DNA of 64,000 bases from Diphasiastrum complanatum (taxonomy: Eukaryota > Streptophyta > Lycopodiopsida > Lycopodiales > Lycopodiaceae). The notes under the pieces are model-generated. The model was not told the DNA's origin. It saw only the letters and a list, made by a program, of their open reading frames with translations, and did not search any database. Positions 23,096 to 34,150 of this stretch are shown here, in pieces (within the stretch, counting starts at the first letter, position 1; each line of letters begins with the position of its first letter). A program made the translations under genes and the position numbers. The stretch lies in assembly GCA_029204225.1 (NCBI GenBank), contig CM055104.1, positions 44,418,996 to 44,482,995 on the forward strand, given 5' to 3'.

Positions 23096-23661
23096 ACAGT
23101 CTGTTTCATTGAGGTCAATACTCCTAAATGTTGACATTTTCACTGTAGACTTTTGATGCATTCATCAGTGAATCAGTTAATTAGGTGAATTAGTGAATCA
23201 AGAATACCTAGTATTCAACAAAATCTTGCTTCTGTAATGCATAAAAAAAATTGAATTCCCCATAAAAAATGGAGTTATCTGACACCCATATCCAAAAAAA
23301 AACCTTCAGGGGATGGTTTTATGAATATATTAATTACATTAATTACTGGGTTTAGGCTGTTATTATGCATTAGATCGAAATTTTTTTACGTTTTAAAAAA
23401 ATTTGCAAACACATTAAAAAACCGATATGTTTTACAGGTTCAGGATTTAGGAAAATGTGATCTGCAGTCACGTAGAGAGCTCTTTTATTCACTTAGAGTT
23501 TATTGAATCTTTTTTAGAAGTCATTTAGATGTTTTCAAAGAGTAGTTTTTACTTTGAGTTTTTGCCTTTAGAGACATGTTTTTCTATGTTCCTACATAGA
23601 CTATCACACTTGACATGTTCTATTTGGTCTTATATGCTTTTTAGCATTCAGGGACAATAAA

Positions 23662-23665
<4 letters not shown>

Positions 23666-23741
<76 letters not shown>
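23666..23741. repeat. (TC)n microsatellite
   Basis: About 38 uninterrupted TC/CT units. Confidence 0.97.
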
Positions 23742-23743
<2 letters not shown>

Positions 23744-24012
23744 TCCTGAAGAAAAAAGAGTTCAGCAGATCATTTTACTAATTCTAACAGTACAAATCTT
23801 TGAAAGCAATGACTGTCATCCATGGTCCATGGTAGTCCTCTTTCTTCTTTACAATAGTTAAGTCACAACAACAATTTTTAAATGATTAATGACAAATTCA
23901 ATTTAAAAGCACAATGGTATCTTTTGAAAAAATGATAAAACAAAGATTACCTAAAAGGAATAAGTTTCGTCTAGAAAAAGTTATTCCATCTTAAAAGCTT
24001 GAGGATTGCTAC

Positions 24013-24174
24013 CGTGAGATCAAGGGCACAAAAAGCAGCCATAGCTCCACCCATTGAATGGCCAGTGATCATGATCGGCAACTCGGGTCTTTTAAGAATA
24101 AGTGATTGAATTGCCACAATAAGACGAGGTCGAAGTGTTGTGTTATGGTAAGCAGAATAGAATCCATGATGCAC
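24013..24174 (-). CDS. Class III lipase exon with nucleophile elbow
   Basis: Fifty-four codons, phase 0 at both ends. The acceptor TTGCAG precedes 24,174 and the donor ACG/GTAGCA follows 24,013. It begins VHHGFYSAYHNTTLRPR and holds MITGHSMGGAMAAFCALDLT. The GHSMGG pentapeptide region carries the catalytic Ser of alpha/beta-hydrolase lipases, and the His-His-Gly before it belongs to the family oxyanion-side block. The protein would hydrolyse acyl glycerols or related esters. Secretion or organelle entry cannot be judged because the N-terminus is missing. Confidence 0.97.
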
Positions 24175-24420
24175 CTGCAATACAATAAATAAGGAAGGAT
24201 ACCATTTGAATAGTAGAAGCTATGTATGACATCACATGGAAGCTTACTATACAAAAAATCTGCTGAATTACATACTTAAAAGAATAAAATCCATGATGCA
24301 ACAGCACAAGAATAAATAAAAAAAGATGTTACTGAAGCACAAAAGCTATAAATGAAATCACATGCAAGCTTATTATATAGAAAAGCTACTCAATTACTTC
24401 CTTGAAGGAATAAAATTGAT
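24160..24420. repeat. Diverged direct duplication spanning the lipase exon start
   Basis: The stretch from about 24,165 to 24,290 is repeated in diverged form at about 24,286-24,415. Shared words include AATCCATGATGCA, AATAAATAA, GACATCACATG or GAAATCACATG, AAGCTTA and GGAATAAAAT. The copy carries a decoy of the exon start (codons for HHGFYS) without a good acceptor. Confidence 0.7.
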
Positions 24421-24429
24421 CATTTTTAC

Positions 24430-24502
24430 CATGGCATCGGTCACTCCAGGGTAGCCAAAATCCAACTGCTTCCAATACAAGTCCTCCAGCCAATTATGAA
24501 AA
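24430..24502 (-). CDS. Class III lipase exon (NWLEDLYWKQ block)
   Basis: Seventy-three bases. The first base completes a Ser codon split from the exon at 26,538-26,605, then 24 codons read FHNWLEDLYWKQLDFGYPG and VTDAM. This is the conserved IQNWIEDLYWKQLD region of plant class III lipases. The acceptor is TTTCAG and the donor ATG/GTAAAA. Confidence 0.95.
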
Positions 24503-26537
24503 CTGAAAGCACATAGTTGCCAGCAAGAAAACTATTTAAGTGACATGAATTTTTTAACATACTAATTGTTTGCTATAAGCACAATGGCTTATTGTGAAGT
24601 TTGCTTTTTGAGTAAGATCTATCATATAGTCAAGCTTAAACAATAATAAAAATAAAAATCTACAACCTTTGAACTTGTACTTTACGAGGTGAAAAAAGCT
24701 CTTAAATGGTAAAACATTCAATCTAAAAAGGAAAAAAGACACCAATCATGCAATTGAATTTGAGACTTAAAAAACAGGACAACATAATAATGTTGGTGCT
24801 TGTAGGTGTTCACATAAGGATTGGTAGTATCTAGAGCCTCACACCATGTTGCCAGTTGAAGAGCCAATTAGAAAAATACAAACTCCAATGTTTTTTAGTA
24901 TCCATAGTTGAAACTTGAAAGCTTAGATATAAACTGACGTTGACATCACCTTCAAAACCATCAAATGCCTAGTTTTGGAAATACCAAAAAAAAACAATTG
25001 GATGGTGCTCACCTTCACAAAATATCTCAAAGTGCTATTAAAACCAAAAGCAAACTCAAACATCTCTAGTTTTTAGAAGAAACTTCTACATGATAGTTTC
25101 CTTGAAAGTTTATCTCCACATGACAACCAATGCTATACCTTGAAACTACATTCCTAAATGGAAAATGGCTTTTTATGCATCAAAGTGCATCCATATGTGG
25201 CCAACATGTTAAATGAAAGCTAAATAAAAAGTCATTGGAAGCAATTTCTACAACAATGCACCGTACATGCCCTCTAAACAGGTCCTTTCTATACACTCTA
25301 GTATGCCCACGATGCTCCTCTTTCCTCCACCCCATCTTGTTGTATGTTGCCCAGTAGAACCTTAGCCTCCTTTCTAGGCTCTAGTCTTTCTTCCAAAAAT
25401 CCTCATCCTTGGGCCTATTATGATACATTCAAAAATATGCCATCAAATAGAGAATAGAAAGAGCATTATTCATGAACAATGAACAATCTCCTTCTAAAAT
25501 TACTAAAGGTCACCTGATACAATCGTAGACAAAGCCTTACAAGCAGTGCAGTTGAGTTCTCCCACAAAGCCCACGCATCTCAATAATCAAAGGCTATCAA
25601 ATGAGTGTCCTTAACCCCTGATTACGATGTTCTGGGAAATGTGAAGGACCTATCTAGCACAATGGAGGAAATAGTGCATCCAATTGCTAGGAGCCCTAAA
25701 ATGCATGCAATTAAGTATTGAATGTCCTTAACACTCCTGCATTTGAAAACATTGCCCTCAATGTGGGCTTTAAAAAATCAGATGCTGAAATTAAAACTGC
25801 ATATGGTTAAGATGTCGAGAAGCCTCAGAAAGAGGTGGATCGACAATAGTAGAGGTGGATGCAGGAGGAGTGCCAGTCCGTGCCTCAAGTCGATAAAATC
25901 AGGATCCAAACTAATCAAAGCAACTCCCAAACTCCTATCGCATTAGCTGAAATTGCTGAAAATTGGACCCTTAAGACTAAGCAAAAGCTACCCTCCTTTC
26001 AAGTAACTTGGAGGGAAATACGAAAATTAAAATACTACTCCAAATTAGGATCCATGTACAATGGTGTTCCGAGGCTTGTCAAATGTAGTAAAAAGTGTGC
26101 GTCCACTAATGATAAAGTCAAATAACATGCTAATACCGAAAGTAATATAAAAATAAATGATGCCACCATAATAATGTAATAGTCATGCATGGAATGGTCA
26201 TCATATCGACATCTATGTCCATAATAGTTATAGAGGACATCGAAGATTACATTTTAATGACAAAAGGCATACATGTGGCCTAGTAAAACAAGCAACACAT
26301 GAACTAGCATAGTACTACAAACGGAAAGTGGTAAAAAGTGATAATTATCAAGTAGAAAATAAATTGTGCAACACTAGAAACAAAGTGTTCATAAATAAAA
26401 CCAATGAAATAGATGTGGAGACTTTGATAGTTTAGTATCTGAATTGACCAAAGAAATGAGAAGGAAATCTATAACAACACTTTTCCTAGCACCACATTGT
26501 GAAGTTGAGGATCTACTACTGTTGATATATGACCAAC
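24503..26537 (-). other. Lipase intron, 2 kb
   Basis: No mobile element or gene is recognised. Short frames at 25,722-26,125 have no known motif. Confidence 0.5.
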
Positions 26538-26605
26538 CTTCTCTCCTGTGTTCCACGAAATGCAACCACAATTGCTGGAAGAATATTTGAGACTCCAACA
26601 AATGC
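26538..26605 (-). CDS. Class III lipase exon (AFRGTQE block)
   Basis: Sixty-eight bases: 22 codons, AFVGVSNILPAIVVAFRGTQ then ER, plus two bases of a Ser codon finished in the next exon. VVAFRGTQE is the conserved strand and oxyanion-loop block of the fungal-lipase-like fold. The acceptor is TATGTAG and the donor AG/GTTGGT. The upstream intron (26,606-35,433) is 8.8 kb and contains the hAT pseudogene. Confidence 0.95.
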
Positions 26606-29600
26606 CTACATAAAGAATGTGGCACAATTAAGGTTTTGACATAATCCTATAGCATCTTATTAGAACGTATCGTCAAGGAACAATGCTTTTGAATTCAAAA
26701 GAAAAATCATAAAATAAAACATGACTTACAATGAATAACACACCCAAAGAGAAAAAAATCAATGTACCGAAGAAAATGAAAGAAAAATGCAAAAGGAGGT
26801 AGTAGTATCATCTAAAAATCTTTGCGAGATTCATATAACAGTCAATGAGCGGTTCATTCAATTGCATAGTTATAAAGTTGAGTATTTGAAAGAGAACACA
26901 AAGTTTGCAATTTCTTTGACAGTGTAGAGAAAAGAAGTGCAATCTTCAAAATCATAACTGATTTAATTCAAAAGCCTTATTATACTAAAAGGTACACGTC
27001 AAGAATGTTTCAAGCTATGGGAGTACAGAACTTCTTTGATAAGAACTTCTTTGTAGGACTTAACGAAAGCTGAAAACGAAATTCAACCATAAAACAAACT
27101 CTCTGCTATTAAAAAAACGTATTAGCCATAGCAAAAAGATCAAATATATGTCTCATGTTACTCTGGATTGAAAATCTTCTGATGGTTGAGGATATCGTGT
27201 AAATACTGTAATTTTCAATAGGGGCAAGGCACCCTATCTAAAGGTTGACGGTGGTGGTCTCCTAATCTACAGGCGTCGTCTCCAATCTTAGTGTCTAAAA
27301 GAAAACTTTGCCTCATCTTTTGACCTGACTATGCATTTGACCAAGGGACTTGCCGAGAAAAGAAAGATGTGATCTTATTGATATTGGTGCTAAGAAAGAA
27401 TTTAGTGTCTCAAAGAGCACAAGAGAAAGAAAGACATAAATGTCAATCTATTTTGGGTATCTGAAAGTATATAAGACTAAAAAGTACATTTAGAATAGGA
27501 GCATACTAGAAAGAAACAAAGCCAAGACTGATAATAACAACAATACTAGGAACTAATTATGATGTCGTGAAGTGGGTGGCCATCAACGATGTCTTATTAA
27601 GATCTACACAAATAAATAGAATAAAAGCCATTCTGTAGTGTCTTGGAGTAGAAGTCTAAAGAGGTCATGGTGGTAGCTAAAGTGCATGATGGTAATGTTG
27701 TACATCATGGTGAGCACCTATAGGCATACATTGTGATAGGCGGAAGTGCAATATAATAGGTCTTTGTTACCATCCACTAAGACCAACGATCTATTGAACC
27801 AATTTACAATACTTACCGATGTAGTTAACCAATTTTTGAAAGCATTTCCATCCAAAGACCCAAAATACATGGAGATTCAAAAGTCACGAGCATATAGAAG
27901 CTTGGGACATGAAGCATGGACCATTGATGAAATTGGACATGGCACTTAAACTGAAGAAAAAGTGCTAGGGGCTTGGGATGGTATCCCAAGACTAACCTGA
28001 TCTTGAATGACCAAAAATTGAGCATTAAGCACATTTTCTAAAATGTGCAAAACATCTAGTTGTGGTTGTAATATAAACATCTAGCTATGGTTGTAATGTC
28101 TGTTGTATGACCTAAAGAGTCTCATGTAGAGATGGGTCATCACCTCTTGAAGAGAAATCATGAGGCATCTTCAAGTACTAGAAGTAGAAATAATATTCAA
28201 AGAGCAAATACTTGAGAGAGGAGACTCTTGTCATCACCCCAACTAGGCTCAAAAACCACCAACTGCACAAATAGAATAGAACCATGTATATATGAAAAAC
28301 TAGCTTAATGCACACTAGAGGTAGAAGAATTCTTGTATGGAAATATGTTCTGTACGATAATGCTTAGGTGCACAACAGGCGATTTGGTTGTGGCAAATGG
28401 GCTAGGGTGCATGTACCCTATGTCACCAAAACCAAGATTTGAAACTTTTGTTTTGTATGAATTTCATACGATATCGCTAGGTGCATGATGGCCTATTTGA
28501 TGCGAGAAAATGGGCTAGGGCGCTCTTATCCACTAATATCAAAAAAAAAAATCGTACAATATCACTTAGGTGCTCAACAGGCCATTTGGCTGTGGGCAGA
28601 TGGGCTAAGGCGCACATCGCCAACATCACAAACCCTACAAAATGAATATTATCAATGCTGCAAAATGGACTCTTTCAAAAAATCTAGCCGAAAAAAGAAT
28701 AAACCCAAGACAGTGCTCTAATACTAGATTATTAACTGAATCATAGATTCTGTATTGATCAAGCGTAATCAACAATACATGAAGAAATCTAACAATCTCC
28801 CACGAAGAATGGAAAATGGCAACACATATAATATGTTAGAATCCCCATCATCGAATCCGGTCATTGCTAAGCAAGCTTGGATCTCCGATAAGCCATCATG
28901 TCCCATACCACCATGCCTTACCCTTGACCCTCACCTACCTTCATCCTGAGGCCCAGATTAATGTCCTAACCATTCATTGAAGAGCTCTTCATTCTCCTCT
29001 TGGAGATCCACCTCTATATACATAGTCAGTCACGTCTCAACGACACACGTCAATTGTGCACACTGACGTGGGTCCACAACAAAGGGTCACCTCGCGCCAA
29101 TAGGACATTGACATGTAGCACCAACTTGACCTATAAGCAGTAGCAAGGAAAAGAATTTTCGCAAGAAGAGCCCAAGCAATACCAAATCATAAGTTGACAA
29201 AAGAATGTAGATAAGGCCTATTTACAATCCCTTCAGGAATCCTAATAGCACAATTTGAATAATAAAGGGAGGCAAAACTTTTGGTGAAAATAGTGAGCTC
29301 TCCTAAAGAGCTCCCACTTTAGTTACTTAACTAATAATAATTGGCCCTTAGTCAATTCTGAATCACATGTTTCAAATTGTCAACAATCCGGGACCCAAAT
29401 CGCAAAATTATTATTATTGTTATTATTATTATTCAAGGGAAAAAGACTATTAGTTGAATGTTTTTTTACAGTGTAGCTAGCCTTAGACGTTAACTATAGA
29501 TAGTTAGCTTGCCTAGTCAGTCTAGTTAACTACTGGAGTTTCCATAAACATAAATCATTATTCGAACATTTTTTTTAATTATAAATTGGTCCCTAATAGC

Positions 29601-30215
29601 ATGAACCTATAGGCCTTCATAAAACGGTTTTGAAATCTCAAGTCAAGGATTGTTGACAAGTTGTGCATGGCTGAATTTCAAAACCTGTCGGATGCAAGTT
29701 CCAAAAAAAAGAAATAGCTTGTTTATCCATGTCATGATTTTTTTTATATTGATAGTTATCCTTAAAGTAGGCCACACACGTTCATCCTTATCCTCAGTCA
29801 TCATCCATAAGTTTGAGACCTAAATAGCATTGAAAGTGATAAATACTTGCAATAGCTCACGATTCCAAAAGGGCTTCCCTTGGTACGCAATTGTTCAATA
29901 GCCTACTACACATAAAGCGGCATTCTTCTACCCTTCTATACAATTCCCTTTAAAAAATTCAAGAAGAAGTTTTAAAAGAATTGTGTTCTAGAAAACCCTA
30001 ACCCTAATTTCTGAAAAGTGATCCATATCACGAGCTACAACTATGAATTAACGCATAAGAAAAGGCTTTCAGGCCTATATACATGAATAAAAAGGGTCTG
30101 TGGTCAACAAATGAATAAAAGGGCTATAAATGTGTAATTCGCATGGCGAGGCGAGTCAAAAGAGATGAGTCCATAACTAATTCCTAGTCCATATGGTTGG
30201 CATAGTATATCCATA
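26606..30215 (-). other. Lipase intron, proximal part
   Basis: No protein domain is recognised. It holds the repeat cluster at 28,350-28,635 and a TAT-trinucleotide run near 29,410-29,432. Confidence 0.5.
28350..28635. repeat. Three diverged direct repeats of about 85 bp
   Basis: Copies start near 28,351, 28,469 and 28,553. Each carries TACGATA-like sequence, TTAGGTGC, an ACAGGCCATTTGG-like word, GTGGGCAGATGGGCTA or a close variant, and a GCGCNC word. Spacings are about 118 and 84, so the first interval has extra sequence. Confidence 0.7.
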
Positions 30216-30320
30216 TCATAGTTGCAGCGCGATTCTGAATCGTGATTCAGAATTGCGATCAGAATCGCGATCCCGATTCGCGATTCGGTATTTTCCCAGA
30301 ATCGTGTAGAATCGATTTTT
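30216..30320. repeat. Cluster of GATTC/GAATC palindromic words
   Basis: After CATAGTTGCAGCG come repeated mirrored words (GATTCTGAATC, GATTCAGAATTGCGATC, AGAATCGCGATCCCGATTC, CGCGATTCGG), then AGAATCG and a T tract. It can fold into alternative hairpins and has no coding potential. Confidence 0.6.
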
Positions 30321-30865
30321 TTTTTTTTTGAAATTTTTTTGTGCAATATGGGTATCAGATGAAAGCTCTGATCGAGGGGAATATGATTGTGTAGTTTGCC
30401 GACTGTTTTAGGTGCAGGATGGTCCCTTTTAGGTGTATTAACTCCTAGGTTTACAACTTTACGCTAAAGCTGCATCCCATATAAAAAAAAAGAGAACACA
30501 TTGGGGCATTCCCAATGAACATAGCAGGAATCTCCCTTTCTCTGATTCTCCCTCTCTCTATCTCTCTCTCTGATCACGATTCACAACAAACGGAACTAAA
30601 ACCATGCTGAACAAAAACCTAGCTGAATCATTCTGAACTTTAGCCTGAAATGAAACAATTTTTGACAAAACAACCATACTCTCTCTCTCTCTCTCCAACC
30701 ATAAATCATAAACCATAAAACCGAAGTTACTGAACTAAAACCACAAAGAACAATACTGAATCACGACAATGTTGTGAATAGGATCATCATAATATATAAT
30801 ATCGGGCCACATGGCACCAAAAAGGGGTACAATGATGTTCCATGAACGTAATGAAAACTATACAA

Positions 30866-31318
30866 CTAAGGCTCGTCAAAGTCATGGTAGGATAAATCAT
30901 CCGAATCTGTGGACTGCAAGTCCCATGGGTCCGCAGATGAATCGGAACTAGAGGGAGCCATATGCCGTGGTGTGGCCCTGGCTTTGCTGCGTGCTCTGAA
31001 TCCCTGCTGCGTGCCCTGGCTCTAGACCACCCCCCTCCCCCTGCCTCTACCTCTGCCTCCGCCTCTGCCTCTCTCCCCTCCTCTGGCCCCCATCTGGCTG
31101 CCCCCAGCCCTGTGGCTACTCCGTTGTGCCTGTGTGTCAGGTGGCTGTGACCCTACGCCCTGGATGGCCCTACCCACTGTGATGATGCCTGGCCGACGAC
31201 TGCCTGTGATGCTCCACTCCTGTCTACAAAAAGAGTACTCAAACCCCCCCTCCCAGAACCTCTAGGTCTCCCCCTAGGCCTAGCCCATTAGTCCACACCC
31301 AACACATGAAACTTTCAA
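30866..31318 (-). pseudogene. hAT C-terminal tail: RG-rich and acidic
   Basis: The minus strand reads an Arg/Gly-rich stretch (ARPRGRPRGSGRGG and GGC-AGA repeats near 31,040-31,085). It then ends acidic, APSSSDSSADPWDLQ and SDDLSYHDFDEP, before the TAG at 30,866-30,868. Stops and frame changes separate it from the exon at 31,319-31,603. Confidence 0.55.
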
Positions 31319-31603
31319 CTATGCACATGCCAATGCTCCTAGCGTCTCATCATTTGGAGGAGGTTCAACCCACTCCTCCTCCTCCACATAGTCTGCCCCG
31401 AGCATCTCTTCACCCTCCGGGCCCTCGTCATCTCCCTCCTCAACCCTCTCCCTCTCTATCCTCCTCTGCCGCCATAAAGCCCGTGCGTCAGCCTGTGCCT
31501 GTCTGTAGAACTCTCTATGGATCTCATCATCCATCTCCTCCTGTGTGGGTGGTGCCCGAGGAGCAGCAGCTATCGAATCCACCAAGCAAGTGTCAGGGTC
31601 CAC
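31319..31603 (-). pseudogene. hAT acidic C-terminal exon
   Basis: Starts after acceptor TTGCAG with VDPDTCLVDSIAAAP. It is Glu/Asp-rich (EEGDDEGPEGEE, VEEEEWVEPPP) and stops at 31,319. The intron 31,604-31,718 has ends GTGAGT and TTGCAG. Confidence 0.75.
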
Positions 31604-31718
31604 CTGCAACCAAAAACAATACATTGTTGTCAAGCAGGTAATGTGCAACTCACTGCATATTTTGAAAGCAAATCAATTCATCAAAGCATAGCAAAAAAGG
31701 GGTGATGATGTGACTCAC

Positions 31719-31985
31719 CTCGAGCATCTGACCCTCTCCTCGTGTGCGCCTCAGCATACAGCCGTTGGTGTTCACAAACACCAACCGCCTACACTGCTCT
31801 CCTCTTCTTCGTGTGATACAAGGCCCAGGTGCTCAAATTCCGCTCGCAAGCTCCTGCTGAACAGTCCTGTGGAAGACTCTGCTCTCCATCGAAAGGAAAC
31901 TGGAAGCGCTCAAATGCAAGCAGCTGGCTTGCAATGTTGGCCAGAATCGGACCAATTGGCAAAAGGAAAAACATGGCACATGTAA
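31719..31985 (-). pseudogene. hAT dimerisation domain segment, frameshifted
   Basis: Encodes ILANIASQLL, then an unusual 17-residue insertion, then DCSAGACERNLSTWALYHTKK, the hAT C-terminal dimer motif. After KKRRAV a TAG and a one-base shift intervene, and the sequence RRLVFVNTNGCMLRR continues in the next frame. The upstream exon border is unclear. Confidence 0.75.
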
Positions 31986-32044
31986 GACCCCTCGAATTCA
32001 CACACTACCAATGAGTACAATACTGCAGTAACATTGCTACCAAC

Positions 32045-32231
32045 CAATTTCTCACACGTATCTGGTCCGGGCCATACGCGCTCCGTGTACTCCACCCATC
32101 CCCGGTGCAGCTCCGAATCGTCCCTCTCTTGGGTAGAGCGCCACAAGGGGTGCAACATGTGGGCTACGACATGGATGGGTCGGTGGAAGTAGTCCCATCT
32201 AGCCTCCCAGATACGTGAGATCTCGCGCCTC
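32045..32231 (-). pseudogene. hAT exon (IWEARWDYFHRPIH)
   Basis: One base finishes an Arg codon, then 62 codons. It contains RIWEARWDYFHRPIHVVAHM, the conserved RWxxxLHRPLHAA block. The acceptor is TTGCAG and the donor TTG/GTTGGT. Confidence 0.85.
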
Positions 32232-32329
32232 CTGCAACAGACAAATTACAACAATCACTAAACCATAGCATAAAAGAAACGAATCAGACTTGAGTGAGAA
32301 ACAACAAACTAGACACTGAAGAGTCATAC

Positions 32330-32736
32330 CTGTGCTCGTCCAAGGCTGACAACAGAATCCCCTTGCCGATGCGGTCCATGAACTCATAAATGAGACCGAG
32401 GGTGCACCCCTCACGGTCTACCAGGCGCAGCACTCTGAAAATGGGTAGAAGGATCCCAGTAATCTCCTCATCAGCTCTCCAAAACTCGTCGCCGTACACA
32501 GTGGACTGGAAAAATGCCAAATGGGGGAGGTCTGTAAAGTCCCAGAAGGCCACGTTGGAAACCATCCGCCGCAATGTGTCCTTCACCACCACCAATCGCT
32601 CTAGCACCAAGAAGTAAAACGCAAAGCGTGTGGGTGCGGGCTTCTTCAGGTTTAGGGTGGAGAAGGTGCGGAATAGGGCCAACACACGCCTCTTCCTGGT
32701 GACAAAAGTGACCAGGCGCATGGCCGTAGTAGTGAT
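32330..32736 (-). pseudogene. hAT exon (TRFA to LRLVDREG)
   Basis: 135 codons plus two bases. It runs from ITTTAMRLVTFVTRKRRV through APTRFAFYFLVLERL and ILLPIFRVLRLVDREG to YEFMDRIGKGI. These are the middle blocks of DUF659-containing hAT proteins. The acceptor is TTGCAG and the donor AG/GTATGA. The exon itself is uninterrupted. Confidence 0.88.
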
Positions 32737-32833
32737 CTGCAACACAAACATCCAGTAAAAACGTATAGACAGTAGTTGAGACGTGGTTAGCAGCATCGAA
32801 GGAAGAAAGCATAGCAAATAGAACAAACTATAC

Positions 32834-33179
32834 CTCTCTGATCAATGGAAGCGCACGCAGGTCATGGATGAGAAAGTCTATGCAATGTGCAGCACAGGGT
32901 GTCCACACAATGCTGGGGTGCACCCTCATCATAATCTCGCCCATCTGCTTGTAGTTCGAGGCGTTGTCGGTGACAACCTTAACCACGTGCTCAACCCCGA
33001 TGTTAGCAATAACATCTCTAATGACCTCCCATATGAAATCGGCTGTGATGGCGTCACCACCTCGAGTGGCATCCACGCCACGTAGGAATACTGTGCCAAG
33101 CGGGCAAGAAACCAAGACATTGATGATGGATCGCCGACGAATGTCGGTCCATCCATCACTCAATATCGTGCATCCATAC
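32834..33179 (-). pseudogene. hAT catalytic exon (DUF659)
   Basis: 115 open codons beginning YGCTILSDGWTD (catalytic Asp region). Next are VVTDNASNYKQMG and WTPCAAHCIDFLIHDL, all diagnostic of hAT transposases. The acceptor is GCGGCAG and the donor GAG/GTATAG. Confidence 0.93.
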
Positions 33180-33271
33180 CTGCCGCAAAACACCCATTAG
33201 CTACATGCAAAAATTGCGGCACCAGTAAATCCTAAACACATGCAAAGAGATTATAAAGACAAGTTACTTAC

Positions 33272-33528
33272 TGCTGCCAAGTTGAGCGAATGGAACTCAA
33301 CTCCCACGTGATGGTCTCCTCCTACTGACGAAGCAACCTGCCTCGCAGTGCCTCTCGCCTGGGAGGTGTCCATGTAGCATCCACGGCCGCCATCTGTGCA
33401 CATAACTCCCTGAACACCCAAGTGTCAGCAACAGCAAAGGCAATGCCGCACTCGTAAAAGAACTGACCACACAGTCGAGTGCAACGGGCCTGCTGCTCTC
33501 TCTGCTAGCCGCATCGATCAAGGGTCTG
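33272..33528 (-). pseudogene. hAT exon upstream of the catalytic domain, with in-frame stop
   Basis: Reads RLCGQFFYECGIAFAVADTW, then VFRELCAQMAAVDATWTPP, matching the RFFYENGIPFNVA region. TAG at 33,322-33,324 interrupts it before EETITWELSSIRSTWQ. The donor CA/GTAAGT at 33,271 fits the phase of the next exon. Confidence 0.85.
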
Positions 33529-34130
33529 CTACCTGGGCCTAACCCCTCTTTGCTGTGTATATGGTGCTCGTGGTCTAGCATGCCCAATGGATGGCTGATC
33601 CGTGGGTGTGTCACTCTCTCTGGCAACATCTGCCGAAGCATGTGGTGCATCTGCTGCCGAGGAGGAGGGTCGAGAAGCACCCGCTATTGCTGAACCGACA
33701 TGCTCATCTGATGGTCCTGCTGCTGCTGCGGATGGAACTGAAGGTGCTATACTAGGCCCTGCACCTGAACCATGCTCTGCCCGTGATGTACTGGGCCCCG
33801 CAGCTGTACCATGCTCTGCCCGTGATGTACTAGGCACTGCATCTGTACCATGCCCAACCCATGATGTACTACGCCCTGCAGCTGTACCATGCCCTGCCCG
33901 TGATGTACTGGGCCCAATACCCATGGTAGGCCCTGCCTGCCTGTGAGCCCTCCTGCATGCCTGCCTGTAGCTGCTCCTGCTACCTGTCTCTGTCTAGAAC
34001 CCTGTGATGCAGTATCGGGCTCGTACATGGTAGACAACCTCTGCAGATCCTCATCAGAAATCCTGGGGCAATCAGATATGCCCAATGTCCGCCCATCTGG
34101 TCCTCTGACCCGCAGCAAGTGAGCCCTCTC
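33529..34130 (-). pseudogene. hAT N-terminal region: BED-finger tail and 13-residue repeats
   Basis: From 34,123 the strand reads FERAHLLRVRGPDGRTLGIS, then DCPRISDEDLQRL, the His and Cys end of a BED zinc finger. After a frame change near 33,950 comes a linker of tandem GPSTSRAEHGTAA-type repeats, then Ala/Ser-rich sequence. The first half of the zinc finger is not found; upstream lies the MITE at 34,151. Confidence 0.7.
33760..33915 (-). repeat. 39-bp minisatellite, four units, encoding 13-residue repeats
   Basis: Four full 39-bp units (plus-strand word ACCATGCTCTGCCCGTGATG and variants). In the transposase frame they encode GPSTSRAxHGTAA-like units. Confidence 0.9.
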
Positions 34131-34150
34131 AAAACCGTACAGTGAACAGT

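Larger units (their letters stand above)
22711..24012 (-). other. Lipase intron segment with microsatellites
   Basis: Apart from the two microsatellites listed separately I see no gene. Open frames here come from dinucleotide repeats. Confidence 0.6.
30866..34142 (-). pseudogene. hAT-family transposase gene, decayed (overview)
   Basis: A multi-exon hAT transposase on the same strand as the lipase and inside its 8.8-kb intron. In order it shows the tail of a BED zinc finger (HLLRVRG ... GISDC), a repetitive linker and the DUF659-type catalytic region (GCTILSDGWTD, VTDNASNYKQMG, WTPCAAHCIDFL). These are followed by the TRFA block, LRLVDREG and WDYFHRPIHVVAHML, then the C-terminal dimerisation motif ACERNLSTWALYHTKKR. 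The end is acidic and RG-rich. Introns with GT..AG ends keep phase between 33,272 and 32,045. It is broken by a TAG at 33,322-33,324, a frameshift just after KKR (about 31,790) and stops in the tail. It is GC-richer than the flanking DNA. Confidence 0.9.

Noticed and set aside
22618..23156. Overlapping frames ending in Cys-Val or Arg-Glu runs
   Set aside because: They are translations of the TG/AG microsatellite.
29990..30015. AAACCCTAACCCTAA telomere-like word
   Set aside because: Only two units; too short for an interstitial telomere, and no nearby gene start makes it a promoter telo-box.
30216..30520. hAT element with ends CATAGTTGC and GCTGCATCC
   Set aside because: The proposed ends do not pair well and the target duplication would need an extra base, so the limits were left open.
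32390..34000. Plus-strand frames of 70-114 codons
   Set aside because: Antisense shadows of the GC-rich hAT exons.
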